A stretch of DNA of 64,000 bases from the NCBI GenBank assembly GCA_038523925.1, contig JBCBIY010000001.1, positions 372,001 to 436,000 on the forward strand, written 5' to 3'. Shown piece after piece: positions 7,925-17,144 of this stretch (position 1 is its first letter; each line of letters opens with the position of its first letter). The notes under the pieces were generated by a model. That model ran no database searches. It saw nothing but the letters and a program-made list of their open reading frames with translations, and was not told the origin of the DNA. This DNA is from JBCBWG01 sp038523925. Its GTDB lineage: Bacteria > Pseudomonadota > Alphaproteobacteria > Rhizobiales > Hyphomicrobiaceae. Made by a program: the position numbers and the translations under genes.

Positions 7925-10579
7925 CTAGAACGCAGGCACGGTCTGGCGGCGGCGCTGACTTGCGATGATGAGTGCCAGCAGCAACAGCGCCGGGATGTAG
8001 AAGATCTCCTTCGGCCAGCGCGTCGTGACGGGTGTCTTCACTTCGGCGACGACGACCGGCGCATCGGCATAGAAGTCGAACGTCTGACCCAGGTTTGCGT
8101 ACTTGCTGCCGAGCGCTGGCTCGTCGAGCTTGGTCGTGTCGCCTTCGGAGGTCGCGGCCAGGCCGAGCTTTTGCAGCCGCTCTGCCGCGTTTGCGCCTTC
8201 GCCGATCGTGATCGGGAGTTCCGTCTCGATCATCTTGTCGGCGTCGTTGAAATCCGGCCCTCTAATCTTCAGCCGGATATCCGCCCCGGGCGGCGCGGTT
8301 CCGATGACTTCGGTAAAGGCCGAGCCTGCCGATGTCGTAAACGGCGGCGCGACCTGATCAAGGAAGTAGCCCGGGCGGAACAGCGTGAAGGCGACGACCA
8401 GCAGAGCGGCCGTCTCCCACCATCGGTTGGGCGCGAAGAAATAGCCCTGCGTTGCCGCCGCAAAGAGCATCATCGCAATGACGGCGACGACAAATACAAA
8501 GATCGCCTTCGCGAACGACACGTCGATGAGCAGCAGCTCGGTATTGAAGATAAAGAGGAACGGCAGCAGCGCGGTCCTGATGTCGTACATGAAGCCCTGG
8601 ACGCCGGTCTTGATCGGATCGCCGCCCGAGATGGCGGCGGCTGCGAAGGCTGCAAGCCCGACAGGCGGCGTGTCGTCGGCGAGAATGCCGAAGTAGAACA
8701 CGAACAGGTGGACTGCGATCAGCGGGACAACCAGGCCGCTCTTTGCGCCGAGCGCGACGATCACCGGCGCCATTAGCGACGAGACCACGATGTAGTTGGC
8801 CGTCGTCGGCAGGCCCATCCCGAGGATGAGGCTCATGAAGGCGACCAGGATCAGCATAACCATCAGCGAGCCGCCGGACAGATACTCGACGAACTCTGCG
8901 ATGACCTGATGCATGCCCGTGAGCGACACGGTGCCGACGATGATGCCGGCAACGCCTGTTGCGACCGCGATCGCGATCATGTTGCGCGAGCCGGAAATCA
9001 TTCCGGCGACCCACTCGTTGACGCCCTTGGAGAACGCCGCTCCCATGTCGCCGCCGCCGCGGAACATGACTTTGAGCGGGTGCTGGGTCAGCGCGACCGT
9101 GATCATCGCCATCGTCGCCCAGAACGCAGACAGCGTTGGCGACAGCCGCTCGATCATGATGCACCAGATCAGGATCACGATCGGGAGCAGGTAATAGTAG
9201 CCTGTCACCGCGACGTCGCCGAGGCGCGGCAGCATCATATCGTCATCGGCGTTCGGATCGTCGACGTCGAGGTCCGGCTTCCGCGACGCCAGTCCGAGAA
9301 GCGCGAGGTAGGCGACGAGTGAGAGACCGACGGCGACATAGAACGCGCTGTCGGGCATCGCGGTCTTAATCCAGCCGAGGCCGTAGTAGACAGCGAATGC
9401 AAGGGCTGCGAGGCCGAGGAAGCCCGACAGGAACCCGATGAGCCGCTGCGCGATCGTGAGCGTTACGGGCGGCTTCTGCATGCCTTTGAGGCCGAGCTTC
9501 AGCGCCTCGAGGTGCACGATGTAGACGAGCGCAATGTAGGAGACGAGCGCTGGCAGGATCGCGTGTTTGATGATGTCGGTGTAGGCGACGCCGGTGAACT
9601 CGGCGATAAGAAAGGCCGCGGCGCCCATCACCGGCGGCGTAAGCTGCCCGTTCGTGGACGAGGCAACCTCAACGGCACCGGCTTTCTCAGCCCGGAAGCC
9701 GGTCCGCTTCATAAGCGGGATCGTGAACGTACCGGTGGTCACCACGTTTGCGATGGATGAGCCTGAGTAAAGTCCACTGAGCGCTGAGGCGCAGACGGCG
9801 GCTTTCGCAGGCCCGCCGCGCAGGTGGCCGAGCGCTGCGAACGCAACCTTGATGAAGTAGTTGCCAGCCCCCGCCTTCTCGAGGATCGCACCGAAGAGCA
9901 CGAACAAAAAGATCATCTGCGCCGACACACCGAGTGCCACGCCAAACACGCCCTCAGTCTGCATCCAGTAGTGCCACATGGCCTTACCGAAGCTCGCGCC
10001 CTTCCAGCGGATCACTTCGGGCAGGACCTGCGAGTCGCCGAAGAACACGTAGGCTGCAAAGACGGACGCGACGATCACGAGCGGCAGGCCGAGCGCGCGA
10101 TAGCAGGCGATGCCAAGCACGATCATGCCGACGCTGGATGCGATCAGGTCGCCGGTGGTTGGCAAACCCGCACGGATCGCGATGTCGGTTTTGAAGACGT
10201 AGAGGTAGAGACAGGCGGCAATGCCTGCGAACCCGAGCACCCAGTCGTAGATCGGGATCGTCGTCCGCGCGCTCGACCGGAACAGCGGGAACGCCATCGC
10301 GGATAGGAACAGCGCGAACGAAAGATGGAAAAGCCTGATCTCGGAGTTGTTGAGGATCAGGTTGACGCCGGTCGTCTCAACCAGCGTGAACGGCAGGTTG
10401 GACGAATAGAAAATCTGGAAGCAGGCCCAGACGAAACAGCCGACCGGAATGATGTAGCGTGTGAGCGCACCTGATGGGTTGCGGGCACCGGTGTCGATGT
10501 CAGCGCTCATCTGAGCGGCGCTGCCCGTGCCGGTGGTGGAGGTGCCCGCGCCGCCAGCGCCGGTCGTTGCATCAGTCAT
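7925..10579 (-). CDS. Fused TRAP transporter permease (DctQM-type, TAXI class)
   Basis: The 884-residue membrane protein joins the small (4-helix) and large (12-helix) TRAP subunits. It starts with a Thr/Gly/Ala-rich tail of about 30 residues, then many hydrophobic helices. Large-subunit hallmarks include SGSSIANVVTTGTFTIPLMK, GQLTPPVMGAAAFLIAEFTG and GMGLPTTANYIVVSSLMAPV. The C-terminus from about residue 700 resembles the extension (DUF3394 type) of fused permeases that work with TAXI solute receptors. It should drive Na+- or H+-coupled uptake of a small carboxylate-type solute. No receptor gene is in the window, so the substrate cannot be named. The small secreted protein lies upstream on the same strand, 116 bases away. 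Confidence 0.9.
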   Translation of the reverse strand: MTDATTGAGGAGTSTTGTGSAAQMSADIDTGARNPSGALTRYIIPVGCFVWACFQIFYSSNLPFTLVETTGVNLILNNSEIRLFHLSFALFLSAMAFPLFRSSARTTIPIYDWVLGFAGIAACLYLYVFKTDIAIRAGLPTTGDLIASSVGMIVLGIACYRALGLPLVIVASVFAAYVFFGDSQVLPEVIRWKGASFGKAMWHYWMQTEGVFGVALGVSAQMIFLFVLFGAILEKAGAGNYFIKVAFAALGHLRGGPAKAAVCASALSGLYSGSSIANVVTTGTFTIPLMKRTGFRAEKAGAVEVASSTNGQLTPPVMGAAAFLIAEFTGVAYTDIIKHAILPALVSYIALVYIVHLEALKLGLKGMQKPPVTLTIAQRLIGFLSGFLGLAALAFAVYYGLGWIKTAMPDSAFYVAVGLSLVAYLALLGLASRKPDLDVDDPNADDDMMLPRLGDVAVTGYYYLLPIVILIWCIMIERLSPTLSAFWATMAMITVALTQHPLKVMFRGGGDMGAAFSKGVNEWVAGMISGSRNMIAIAVATGVAGIIVGTVSLTGMHQVIAEFVEYLSGGSLMVMLILVAFMSLILGMGLPTTANYIVVSSLMAPVIVALGAKSGLVVPLIAVHLFVFYFGILADDTPPVGLAAFAAAAISGGDPIKTGVQGFMYDIRTALLPFLFIFNTELLLIDVSFAKAIFVFVVAVIAMMLFAAATQGYFFAPNRWWETAALLVVAFTLFRPGYFLDQVAPPFTTSAGSAFTEVIGTAPPGADIRLKIRGPDFNDADKMIETELPITIGEGANAAERLQKLGLAATSEGDTTKLDEPALGSKYANLGQTFDFYADAPVVVAEVKTPVTTRWPKEIFYIPALLLLALIIASQRRRQTVPAF

Positions 10580-10695
10580 ATGGCCGTCCGAGCTTGTTCA
10601 ATCGGGCGAGCCAAACAAAGCCGCGACGCCGATGCAAACGCAAAGTCGGCGAAAGCGAACTCTTTCAGACTATCTGCCCAAGGAAACGCGTTCGG

Positions 10696-11001
10696 CTAGA
10701 GGCGCGACAGCCACTGGCGGAGCTTGGCGGGCTTCGGCGGCATCGTCGGGCGCACACGGCGGATCGGCGGCACGCGGATCTGCGTTGCATCGCGCGCGGT
10801 GACCTTAGTGCCCATCCCGCGCCGCGTCTTGGTGACGTCAGGGCGGCGCATCGCGATGGCTTTGCGCTCAGGCAATGGCGCAGCCTTCAGCGCATCCGCC
10901 GTGCCGATCTCTGCCGTGGCCGCGGTGAGTATGCCGGCAAGCAGCGCGACGACTGTGAGATGTGCGCCAAGCACTGCCGGACTAATGGTAAATTTGCGCA
11001 T
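10696..11001 (-). CDS. Small secreted cationic protein of unknown function
   Basis: The 101-residue frame has a very strong ribosome site (GAGGGAGGAG just before the ATG at 11001), which decides the start over a longer frame. The N-terminus looks like a signal peptide: MRKF, then a hydrophobic stretch ending near LTAATAE. The mature part has about 18 Arg/Lys and 5 Asp/Glu, is Pro-rich and has no cysteine, so it is strongly basic and may be disordered. I recognise no family. A periplasmic polyanion- or membrane-binding role is possible but unsupported. It lies upstream of the TRAP permease on the same strand and downstream of a minus-strand terminator, so its promoter is probably within about 100 bases of its start. 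Confidence 0.6.
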   Translation of the reverse strand: MRKFTISPAVLGAHLTVVALLAGILTAATAEIGTADALKAAPLPERKAIAMRRPDVTKTRRGMGTKVTARDATQIRVPPIRRVRPTMPPKPAKLRQWLSRL

Positions 11002-11095
11002 CCGCTCCTCCCTCGCACCCGGCTTATAGCGCGGGCAAACCGCACGTGCTCCGGCGATTCGGAAACTTTGATGAATGGTGTGGCGCGGGTGGATC

Positions 11096-11135
11096 AAAAA
11101 AGGGGACTAGAACAAGCGGCTGTTCCAGTCCCCTT
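11096..11135 (-). terminator. Rho-independent terminator, minus strand
   Basis: A long hairpin pairs 11100-11108 (AAGGGGACT) with 11127-11135 (AGTCCCCTT). After one A/C mismatch the stem continues for 5 bp (GAACA/TGTTC) around a 6-base loop. Read on the minus strand, the stem is followed by six T's (complement of 11096-11101). No protein gene on that strand ends here, so it should end an unidentified transcript coming from higher coordinates. Confidence 0.75.
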
Positions 11136-11546
11136 CCACCTGTCGGTGTTGACCGTGCGTCAGACTGCTCAAGGTCGTCTGCCCGGTTGGCTCGATGCAT
11201 GCCTGCGCTCTGAAAAGTCACAAGCAGATCAAGCATTTGAACGCGGAACGGAGCCGCAACCCGTAGTGCAGTGCACCGCCGGTTTACCGCTCGATACCCT
11301 AGCCGCCGTGGCCGGTTGTCAGGCCGCCGACGGTACAGTGGTGTCGCCTCCTTGCGTTCGGTTCCAAGAACACGCAGTACCAACTCCCAGCCTTACGTTG
11401 GAAAACGATGATTTGTCACTTGATTCCAGACCCGGTGTGCCCTTGCGGCATCGGGGGGTGACTTTTAAAACTCAACCTCCCGTGTGCCCGGGAAATCCGT
11501 CAGTTCACGGGAGTGCGGCGCACACGAACCATTCGGGCAACTGCAG
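11136..11546. other. Gene-free region upstream of aroC; possible non-coding RNA on minus strand
   Basis: About 410 bases lack a believable gene on either strand; the frames crossing it have no ribosome site and no family features. It lies upstream of the minus-strand terminator at 11096-11135, as expected for an untranslated RNA read right to left. I compared it by eye with the landmark sequences of tmRNA, RNase P RNA, SRP RNA and 6S RNA and found no convincing match. Close to aroC there is an inverted repeat (CTCCCGTG 11477-11484, CACGGGAG 11506-11513, with CCCGGG in the loop) that could shape the aroC leader. Confidence 0.4.
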
Positions 11547-12644
11547 ATGTCGCACAACACATACGGGCATCTCTTTCGCGTCACCACCTGGGGTGAGAGT
11601 CATGGGCCGGCGATCGGCTGCGTCGTCGATGGCTGCCCGCCGGCGATTCCGCTGAGCGAAGCCGACATCCAAACCGATCTTGACCGGCGGAAGCCCGGCG
11701 GATCGCGATTTGTGACGCAGCGCCGCGAGCCCGACACCGTCAAGATCCTCTCAGGCGTCTTCGAGAATGATCAGGGCCAACAGGTGACGACCGGCGCGCC
11801 AATCGCGCTGATGATCGAAAACCAGGACCAGCGTTCAAAGGACTACGGCGACATCAAAGATGCCTACCGCCCGGGCCATGCGGACTTCACCTACATTGCG
11901 AAGTACGGCATCCGCGATTATCGCGGCGGCGGGCGTTCGTCGGCGCGGGAGACGGCAATGCGGGTGGCCGCCGGTGCGATTGCGCGAAAGGTCGTCGCTG
12001 GCGTTTCGATCCGCGCGGCACTGGTCGCCATTGGGACCGAAGGCATCGACCGTGCGAACTGGGATTGGGATCAGGTCGGCCAGAACCCGTTCTTTTGTCC
12101 TGACGCCGATGCCGCCAAGCACTGGGAAACGTATCTGGACGCCATCCGCAAGGACGGGTCATCGGTCGGGGCTGTGGTCGAAGTCGTCGCGGAAGGGGCG
12201 CCTGCCGGTTGGGGCGCACCGGTTTACGGCAAGCTCGATCAGGACATCGCGTCGGCGCTGATGGGGATCAACGCGGTCAAGGGTGTCGAGATTGGTGACG
12301 GGTTCGCGGCGGCGCAGCTCCGCGGCGAAGATAACGCCGATGAAATCCGCATGGGCAATGATGGTCAGCCGCTGTTCCTGTCCAATCACGCAGGCGGCGT
12401 CCTCGGCGGCATCTCGACCGGCCAGCCAATTGTTGCACGACTCGCGATCAAGCCGACGTCGTCGATCCTGACCCCGCGCCGGACCATCGATCGCCATGGC
12501 GCTGAACGCGACCTTGTCACAAAGGGGCGGCACGATCCCTGCGTCGGCATCCGCGCCGTGCCGGTCGCTGAAGCGATGATGGCCGCGGTGCTCGCCGATC
12601 ACGCGCTTCGCGCGCGCGCACAAGGCCCGCTCGATACGGCTTGA
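11547..12644 (+). CDS. aroC: Chorismate synthase
   Basis: The 365-residue enzyme converts 5-enolpyruvylshikimate-3-phosphate to chorismate with reduced FMN, the last common step to aromatic amino acids and folate. Family signatures are GESHGPAIGCVVDGCP near the N-terminus, RPGHADFTYIAKYG and GGGRSSARETAMRVAAGAIA in the middle, and HAGGVLGGISTGQPI, RHDPCVGIRAVPVAEAMMA near the end. The ATG at 11547 (MSHNTYGHLFRVTTWGE) gives the standard N-terminus; a longer frame from 11484 adds 21 unconserved residues. A HAD gene follows after 46 bases. Confidence 0.96.
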   Translation: MSHNTYGHLFRVTTWGESHGPAIGCVVDGCPPAIPLSEADIQTDLDRRKPGGSRFVTQRREPDTVKILSGVFENDQGQQVTTGAPIALMIENQDQRSKDYGDIKDAYRPGHADFTYIAKYGIRDYRGGGRSSARETAMRVAAGAIARKVVAGVSIRAALVAIGTEGIDRANWDWDQVGQNPFFCPDADAAKHWETYLDAIRKDGSSVGAVVEVVAEGAPAGWGAPVYGKLDQDIASALMGINAVKGVEIGDGFAAAQLRGEDNADEIRMGNDGQPLFLSNHAGGVLGGISTGQPIVARLAIKPTSSILTPRRTIDRHGAERDLVTKGRHDPCVGIRAVPVAEAMMAAVLADHALRARAQGPLDTA

Positions 12645-12690
12645 TGCGCTGCCTCGCGGGACGCGCGCAGGCGATGGCACGGAGGCCCAC

Positions 12691-13416
12691 ATGGATCGAG
12701 CTCTCGACCGCGTGAAAGCGGTTGTCTTTGACGTCTTCGGAACGCTCGTCGATTGGCGGACAAGCGTGACCCGCGAGCTGGCCTCGTTCGGCCGATCGCG
12801 CGGCATCACGCATGACTGGCAGGCGTTCGCCGACGAGTGGCGCGGCCTCTATCAGCCGTCGATGGAAGAGGTGCGCGCCGGCCGCCGCAGCTTCGTGATC
12901 CTTGACGAGCTGCACGTTGAAAGCCTGCGGACACTCATCGATCGCCATGACCTGCCGATCGTCTCGAACGCTGACATCGATCACTTGAAGCGGGTCTGGC
13001 ACCGACTTGAGCCCTGGCCCGACGTCGTCGAGGGGCTCTACCGGCTAAAGCGGCGACATTTGATTGCGCCACTGTCGAACGGGAACATCGGCCTGATGGT
13101 CCGCCTCGCAAAACACGGCGGCCTGCCGTGGGATGCGATCCTTGGCGCTGAAGTCGCGCAGGCCTACAAGCCCGACCCGCGCGCCTACATCGGCGCCGTC
13201 GAAGCGCTCAACCTTGAGCCGGCTGAATGCTTGATGGTGGCAGCCCACAACGATGACCTCGTCGCCGCGGAAGCTCAGGGCCTGCGCACAGCCTTCGTCG
13301 TCCGCCCGACCGAACACGGGGCCGGCCAGACCAAGGACTTAACCGCCAGCCAGCCCTGGACCATCGTCACCGATACGATCGGCGGCGTCGCCGACGCGCT
13401 TGCCTGTCCGCGGTGA
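12691..13416 (+). CDS. Haloacid dehalogenase type II-like HAD hydrolase
   Basis: The 241-residue HAD enzyme carries the nucleophile motif VFDVFGTLVDWR at its N-terminus, the Ser/Asn motif PLSNGN near residue 128, the lysine motif YKPDPRAYIGA near residue 155 and the acidic motif AAHNDDLVAAEAQGL near residue 187. This set and the WR after the nucleophile loop match L-2-haloacid dehalogenases, which replace halogen by hydroxyl through an Asp ester; many relatives act as general phosphatases or on unknown substrates. GGAGG precedes the ATG. It converges with the malic enzyme gene, leaving only 14 bases. Confidence 0.85.
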   Translation: MDRALDRVKAVVFDVFGTLVDWRTSVTRELASFGRSRGITHDWQAFADEWRGLYQPSMEEVRAGRRSFVILDELHVESLRTLIDRHDLPIVSNADIDHLKRVWHRLEPWPDVVEGLYRLKRRHLIAPLSNGNIGLMVRLAKHGGLPWDAILGAEVAQAYKPDPRAYIGAVEALNLEPAECLMVAAHNDDLVAAEAQGLRTAFVVRPTEHGAGQTKDLTASQPWTIVTDTIGGVADALACPR

Positions 13417-13430
13417 GCTTGAGCGTCGTC

Positions 13431-15716
13431 TCAGGCTGCGCGGACGGCGTCGGCGATAGCGATCGCGCTCATGTTGAGGAGGCCGCGGACGGACGTCGAC
13501 GGCGTCACGATGTGGACCGGGCGGCCGGTGCCGAGCAGGATCGGCCCGAGTGCCGTCGAGTTTGACACCGCGCGCAGCAGATTGAACGCGATGTTGGCTG
13601 CATCCAGCGTCGGCATGATCAGCAGGTTCGCCGGGCCTTGAAGGCGCGAGTTCGGGAACACCTCCTCGCGAAAGAACGGGCGGATCGCGGCATCGGCGTG
13701 CATCTCGCCTTCGACTTCGAGGTCGGGCGCACGCTCGCGCAGCAACGCCAGCGTCTGGCGCATCTTGACGGCGGTGTCCGTGTTCTCCGTGCCGAAGTTC
13801 GAGTGTGAGACGAGCGCGACCTTGGGCTCGATGCCGAAGCGGCGCACCTCTTCAGCGGCCATCAGTGTGATATCGGCGAGCTTTTCAGCGGGCGGGTCCA
13901 CGCTGACGTAGGTGTCGGCAATGAACAGGGGCCCCGACTCCAGGATCAAGCCGGAGACGGTTGCAAATCCGCGGACGCCCTCGCCTTTGCCGACCACCTG
14001 GCTGACGTGGCGAAGCTGCGTGTGATACCGCCCGACCGCACCGCAGATCATGGCATCGGCGTCGCCGCGGCGGACCAAGAGACCTGCGATCACCGTTGAG
14101 CCTGCGCGCACGACGCGGCGGGCATGGGATGGGCTGACGCCCTTGCGCTCGACGAGCCGGTGATACTCCTCGCAGAACTGCGGGATGCGGCCATCTTCGT
14201 CCTGGTCGCAGATCTCGTAGTCCTGCTCTTCGCGCATCCTGAGGCCCAGGTGCGTGATTGTCCGCTTGATGATGCGGCGGCGGCCGACGAAGATCGGGTA
14301 GGCCATCTTCTCGTTGACGACCTGTTGGGCTGCCTGCAGCACGTAGGGGTGTTCGCCTTCCGCATAGACAATGCTGCGCGGGCTTTCGGCGAAGCTCCGT
14401 TTTGCAAGATCGAACACGGGCTTCATGAGGAAGCCGGACTGGTAGACGAACGATTCCAGTTGTTCGAGGTAGGCGGCGTGATCCTCGATCGGCCGGGTTG
14501 CGACGCCGGTGTCCATCGCAGCTTTCGCGACGGCCGGTGCGATCTTCGTGATCAGCCGCGGATCGAACGGTTTCGGCAGGATGTACTCGGGCCCGAACAC
14601 GAGGCTCGCGGTGCCGTAGGCTTGCAGCACGACGTCGGATGCAACTTCCTCCGCGATGCTTGCAAGTGCGTAGACAGCGGCCTTCTTCATCTCCTCGTTG
14701 ATCGTCGTCGCGCCAACATCGAGCGCGCCGCGAAAGACGAACGGGAAGCAGAGGACGTTGTTGATCTGGTTCGCGAAGTCCGTGCGCCCTGAAGCCATCA
14801 CCGCATCATCGCGGACGGCTGCGACCTCCTCCGGCATGATCTCCGGCGTTGGATTGGCGAGTGCAAAGATCAGCGGCTTCGGCGCCATCTTGGCGACCAT
14901 GTCGCGGCTGACGATCCCGCCGGCCGAGAGACCAAGAAAGATGTCGGCGCCGTCCATCACTTCGGCGAGTTCGCGGGCAGCGGTCGGCTGTGCGAACGGC
15001 GCCTTATAGTCATCCATAAGCGCCGTGCGGCCCTGATAGATGACGCCTTCAATATCGGACACCGTGATGTTCGCGCGCGGCAGGCCAAGTGCGACGAGGA
15101 GGTTCAGGCAGGCAAGCGCTGCGGCCCCGGCGCCGGAACAGACAAGGCGCACATCTTCGATGTTTTTGCCGACGACCCTCAGGCCGTTAATGATCCCTGC
15201 CGCGACCACGATCGCCGTGCCGTGCTGGTCGTCGTGGAAGACCGGGATGTTCATCCGCTCCTTGAGCTTGCGCTCGATCTCGAAGCACTCCGGCGCGCGG
15301 ATGTCCTCAAGATTGATTCCGCCGAATGTCGGCTCAAGCCGCGCTGCAGCTTCGACAAACGCGTCGACATCGCGTTCGTCGATCTCGATGTCATAGACGT
15401 CGATGCCGGCGAACTTTTTGAACAGAACCGCCTTGCCTTCCATCACGGGCTTTGCGGCGAGCGGCCCGATGTTGCCGAGGCCGAGGACGGCGGTCCCGTT
15501 CGTAATGACGCCGACAAGGTTGCCGCGCGCCGTCAGCTTTGAGACCATCGCCGGGTCTTCGGCAATCGCGGTGCACGCGTGCGCGACACCCGGCGAATAG
15601 GCGAGTGCGAGATCGTTCTGATTCGCGACCGGCTTCGTCGGCCGTATTGCGATTTTTCCGGGCGGGTCCGCCTCGTGATAGTCGAGGGCGTTCTGCTTGC
15701 CGGTGGGATCGGGCAT
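13431..15716 (-). CDS. maeB: NADP-dependent malic enzyme with phosphotransacetylase-like domain
   Basis: The 761-residue protein is the long bacterial form. The malic-enzyme half (about residues 15-410) includes LAYSPGVAHACTAIAEDP, GTAVLGLGNIGPLAAKPVMEGK, HDDQHGTAIV and the Rossmann stretch VRLVCSGAGAAALACLNLL. The second half (about 430-760) resembles phosphate acetyltransferase (for example ALVSHSNFGT and ILLGTGRPVHIVTPS) and in this family is regulatory and binds acetyl-CoA. It oxidatively decarboxylates malate to pyruvate, making NADPH and linking the TCA cycle to gluconeogenesis and biosynthesis. It stands alone, converging with the HAD gene. Confidence 0.95.
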   Translation of the reverse strand: MPDPTGKQNALDYHEADPPGKIAIRPTKPVANQNDLALAYSPGVAHACTAIAEDPAMVSKLTARGNLVGVITNGTAVLGLGNIGPLAAKPVMEGKAVLFKKFAGIDVYDIEIDERDVDAFVEAAARLEPTFGGINLEDIRAPECFEIERKLKERMNIPVFHDDQHGTAIVVAAGIINGLRVVGKNIEDVRLVCSGAGAAALACLNLLVALGLPRANITVSDIEGVIYQGRTALMDDYKAPFAQPTAARELAEVMDGADIFLGLSAGGIVSRDMVAKMAPKPLIFALANPTPEIMPEEVAAVRDDAVMASGRTDFANQINNVLCFPFVFRGALDVGATTINEEMKKAAVYALASIAEEVASDVVLQAYGTASLVFGPEYILPKPFDPRLITKIAPAVAKAAMDTGVATRPIEDHAAYLEQLESFVYQSGFLMKPVFDLAKRSFAESPRSIVYAEGEHPYVLQAAQQVVNEKMAYPIFVGRRRIIKRTITHLGLRMREEQDYEICDQDEDGRIPQFCEEYHRLVERKGVSPSHARRVVRAGSTVIAGLLVRRGDADAMICGAVGRYHTQLRHVSQVVGKGEGVRGFATVSGLILESGPLFIADTYVSVDPPAEKLADITLMAAEEVRRFGIEPKVALVSHSNFGTENTDTAVKMRQTLALLRERAPDLEVEGEMHADAAIRPFFREEVFPNSRLQGPANLLIMPTLDAANIAFNLLRAVSNSTALGPILLGTGRPVHIVTPSTSVRGLLNMSAIAIADAVRAA

Positions 15717-15807
15717 TTTGGGACCTGCGGCGGGAACAAGGGATCGACGTGCACAGCTCGGTGCGCTGGGTGCCGGACCTTAATGCGGGCTGCAACGAAT
15801 GGCAGCC

Positions 15808-17097
15808 TTAATTGTCAAAGGGCCGACCGAGATCAATCGCCCCGCGGGCCGCGAGCGCCTTGATTGCGTCGTCCGACAGTCCGAGCCGCTGTTGCAACAC
15901 GTCGGCTGTATGCTGCCCGAGCCTCGGCGGCGGCGTCGCGCCGGCAGTCGTCTCATGGCCGGCCATGCGGATCGGGTTTGCAACAACATCGACCGTTGGC
16001 CCGTTCTCGTGGGGCAACGGCACGCGCACTTTGCGCGCTGTCACGTGCGGATCGTTGAAGACCGCGTCGATGGTGTTGATGGGTCCGCACGGCACGCCTT
16101 TGGCTTCGAGTGAGGACAGCCAGTCGGCCGAAGTGCGCGTTGCCATGACCGCTGAAATCTCCGGGATCAGGGCTGCGCGGTTGGTGACCCGGCCCGAGTT
16201 GTTTCGGAACTGCGGGTCGGCTGCGAGCGCGTCGCATCCAGCGGCCTCACAGAAGCGCGCAAACTGCGTGTCGTTGCCAACGGCAAGGATCAGGTGACCA
16301 TCGGCGGTCGCAAATGCCTGGTACGGCACAACCGTTGGGTGCGCGTTGCCGAGGCGGCCGGCCACTGTGCCATCCGCAAGATAGCTGGCGGCCTGATTGA
16401 CGAGCCCGGCGATTGTCGATTCCAGGAGCGAAACTTCGATGTGTTCGCCTTCGCCGGTCTGATCGCGCTTGATGAGCGCTGCCATGATGCCGGCAAGCGC
16501 ATTGAGCCCGGTGAACTGGTCGGAGATCGCGACGCCGACCTTTACAGGGCCACCACCCGGCACGGTGTCGGGCTCACCGGTCACGCTCATCAGGCCGCCC
16601 ATCGCCTGGGTCAGGAAGTCGTAGCCTGCGCGGTGTGCGTACGGCCCCGTCTGGCCAAATCCAGTGATCGAGCAGTAGACGGCGCGCGGATTGCGGGCAC
16701 GGACAGATGCGGCATCGAGGCCGTACTTCACGAGGCCGCCTGCCTTAAAGTTCTCGATCACGACGTCGGCTTCGTCGGCAAGCTTGGCGACAAGGGCGCA
16801 GCCTTCCGCGTCCGTGAGGTCGATGGCCACTGAGCGCTTGTTGCGATTGGCGCAGGAGAAGTAGGCCGAGATCCCAGGATCGCCATCGCGCGGGTCGACG
16901 AAGAAGGGCGGGCCCCAGTCGCGGGTGTCGTCGCCCTTGCCGGGCCGTTCGATCTTGATCACCTCTGCGCCGAGATCACCGAGATATTGGGCGGCGAGCG
17001 GACCGGCGAGGATGCGGCTCAGGTCCAAAACCTTGATATGGGCAAGCGGGGCTGGCACGAGGGCAATCTCTTGAGTTTGCGTTTCCGCGCCGACCAT
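15808..17097 (-). CDS. CaiB/BaiF family (class III) CoA-transferase
   Basis: The protein has about 429 residues from the ATG at 17097; a GTG at 17058, just before PLAHIKVLDLSRILAGP, is a good alternative. It shows the class III CoA-transferase pattern: LDLSRILAGPLAAQYLGDLGAEVIKIERPG, FKAGGLVKYGLD, the QAMGGLMSVTG stretch and AISDQFTGLNALAGIMAAL, whose Asp is the likely acyl-CoA-bound nucleophile. Such enzymes move CoA between carboxylic acids; the acids cannot be read from sequence. It is divergent from metC with about 47 bases between starts. A frame extending into metC uses TTG and is unlikely. Confidence 0.88.
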   Translation of the reverse strand: MVGAETQTQEIALVPAPLAHIKVLDLSRILAGPLAAQYLGDLGAEVIKIERPGKGDDTRDWGPPFFVDPRDGDPGISAYFSCANRNKRSVAIDLTDAEGCALVAKLADEADVVIENFKAGGLVKYGLDAASVRARNPRAVYCSITGFGQTGPYAHRAGYDFLTQAMGGLMSVTGEPDTVPGGGPVKVGVAISDQFTGLNALAGIMAALIKRDQTGEGEHIEVSLLESTIAGLVNQAASYLADGTVAGRLGNAHPTVVPYQAFATADGHLILAVGNDTQFARFCEAAGCDALAADPQFRNNSGRVTNRAALIPEISAVMATRTSADWLSSLEAKGVPCGPINTIDAVFNDPHVTARKVRVPLPHENGPTVDVVANPIRMAGHETTAGATPPPRLGQHTADVLQQRLGLSDDAIKALAARGAIDLGRPFDN

Positions 17098-17144
17098 ACG
17101 CCATCGCGTCACGGTCCGCGATTGGGCGGCAAGAAGGAACTCCA

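Noticed and set aside
11024..11383. A 119-residue minus-strand frame over the terminator
   Set aside because: It reads through the hairpin and its T-run and overlaps the start of the small secreted protein; composition is Arg-rich and non-protein-like.
11136..11546. tmRNA, RNase P RNA, SRP RNA or 6S RNA gene
   Set aside because: None of their landmark sequences (tRNA-like T-arm with tag frame, GAGGAAAGTCC, the GGAAGGAAGCAG-type SRP loop) could be found by eye; 6S cannot be excluded but is unsupported.
10474..11655. A 393-residue plus-strand frame
   Set aside because: It runs antisense to the TRAP gene start and the small secreted protein, then through the terminator and into aroC in another frame; no ribosome site or family features.
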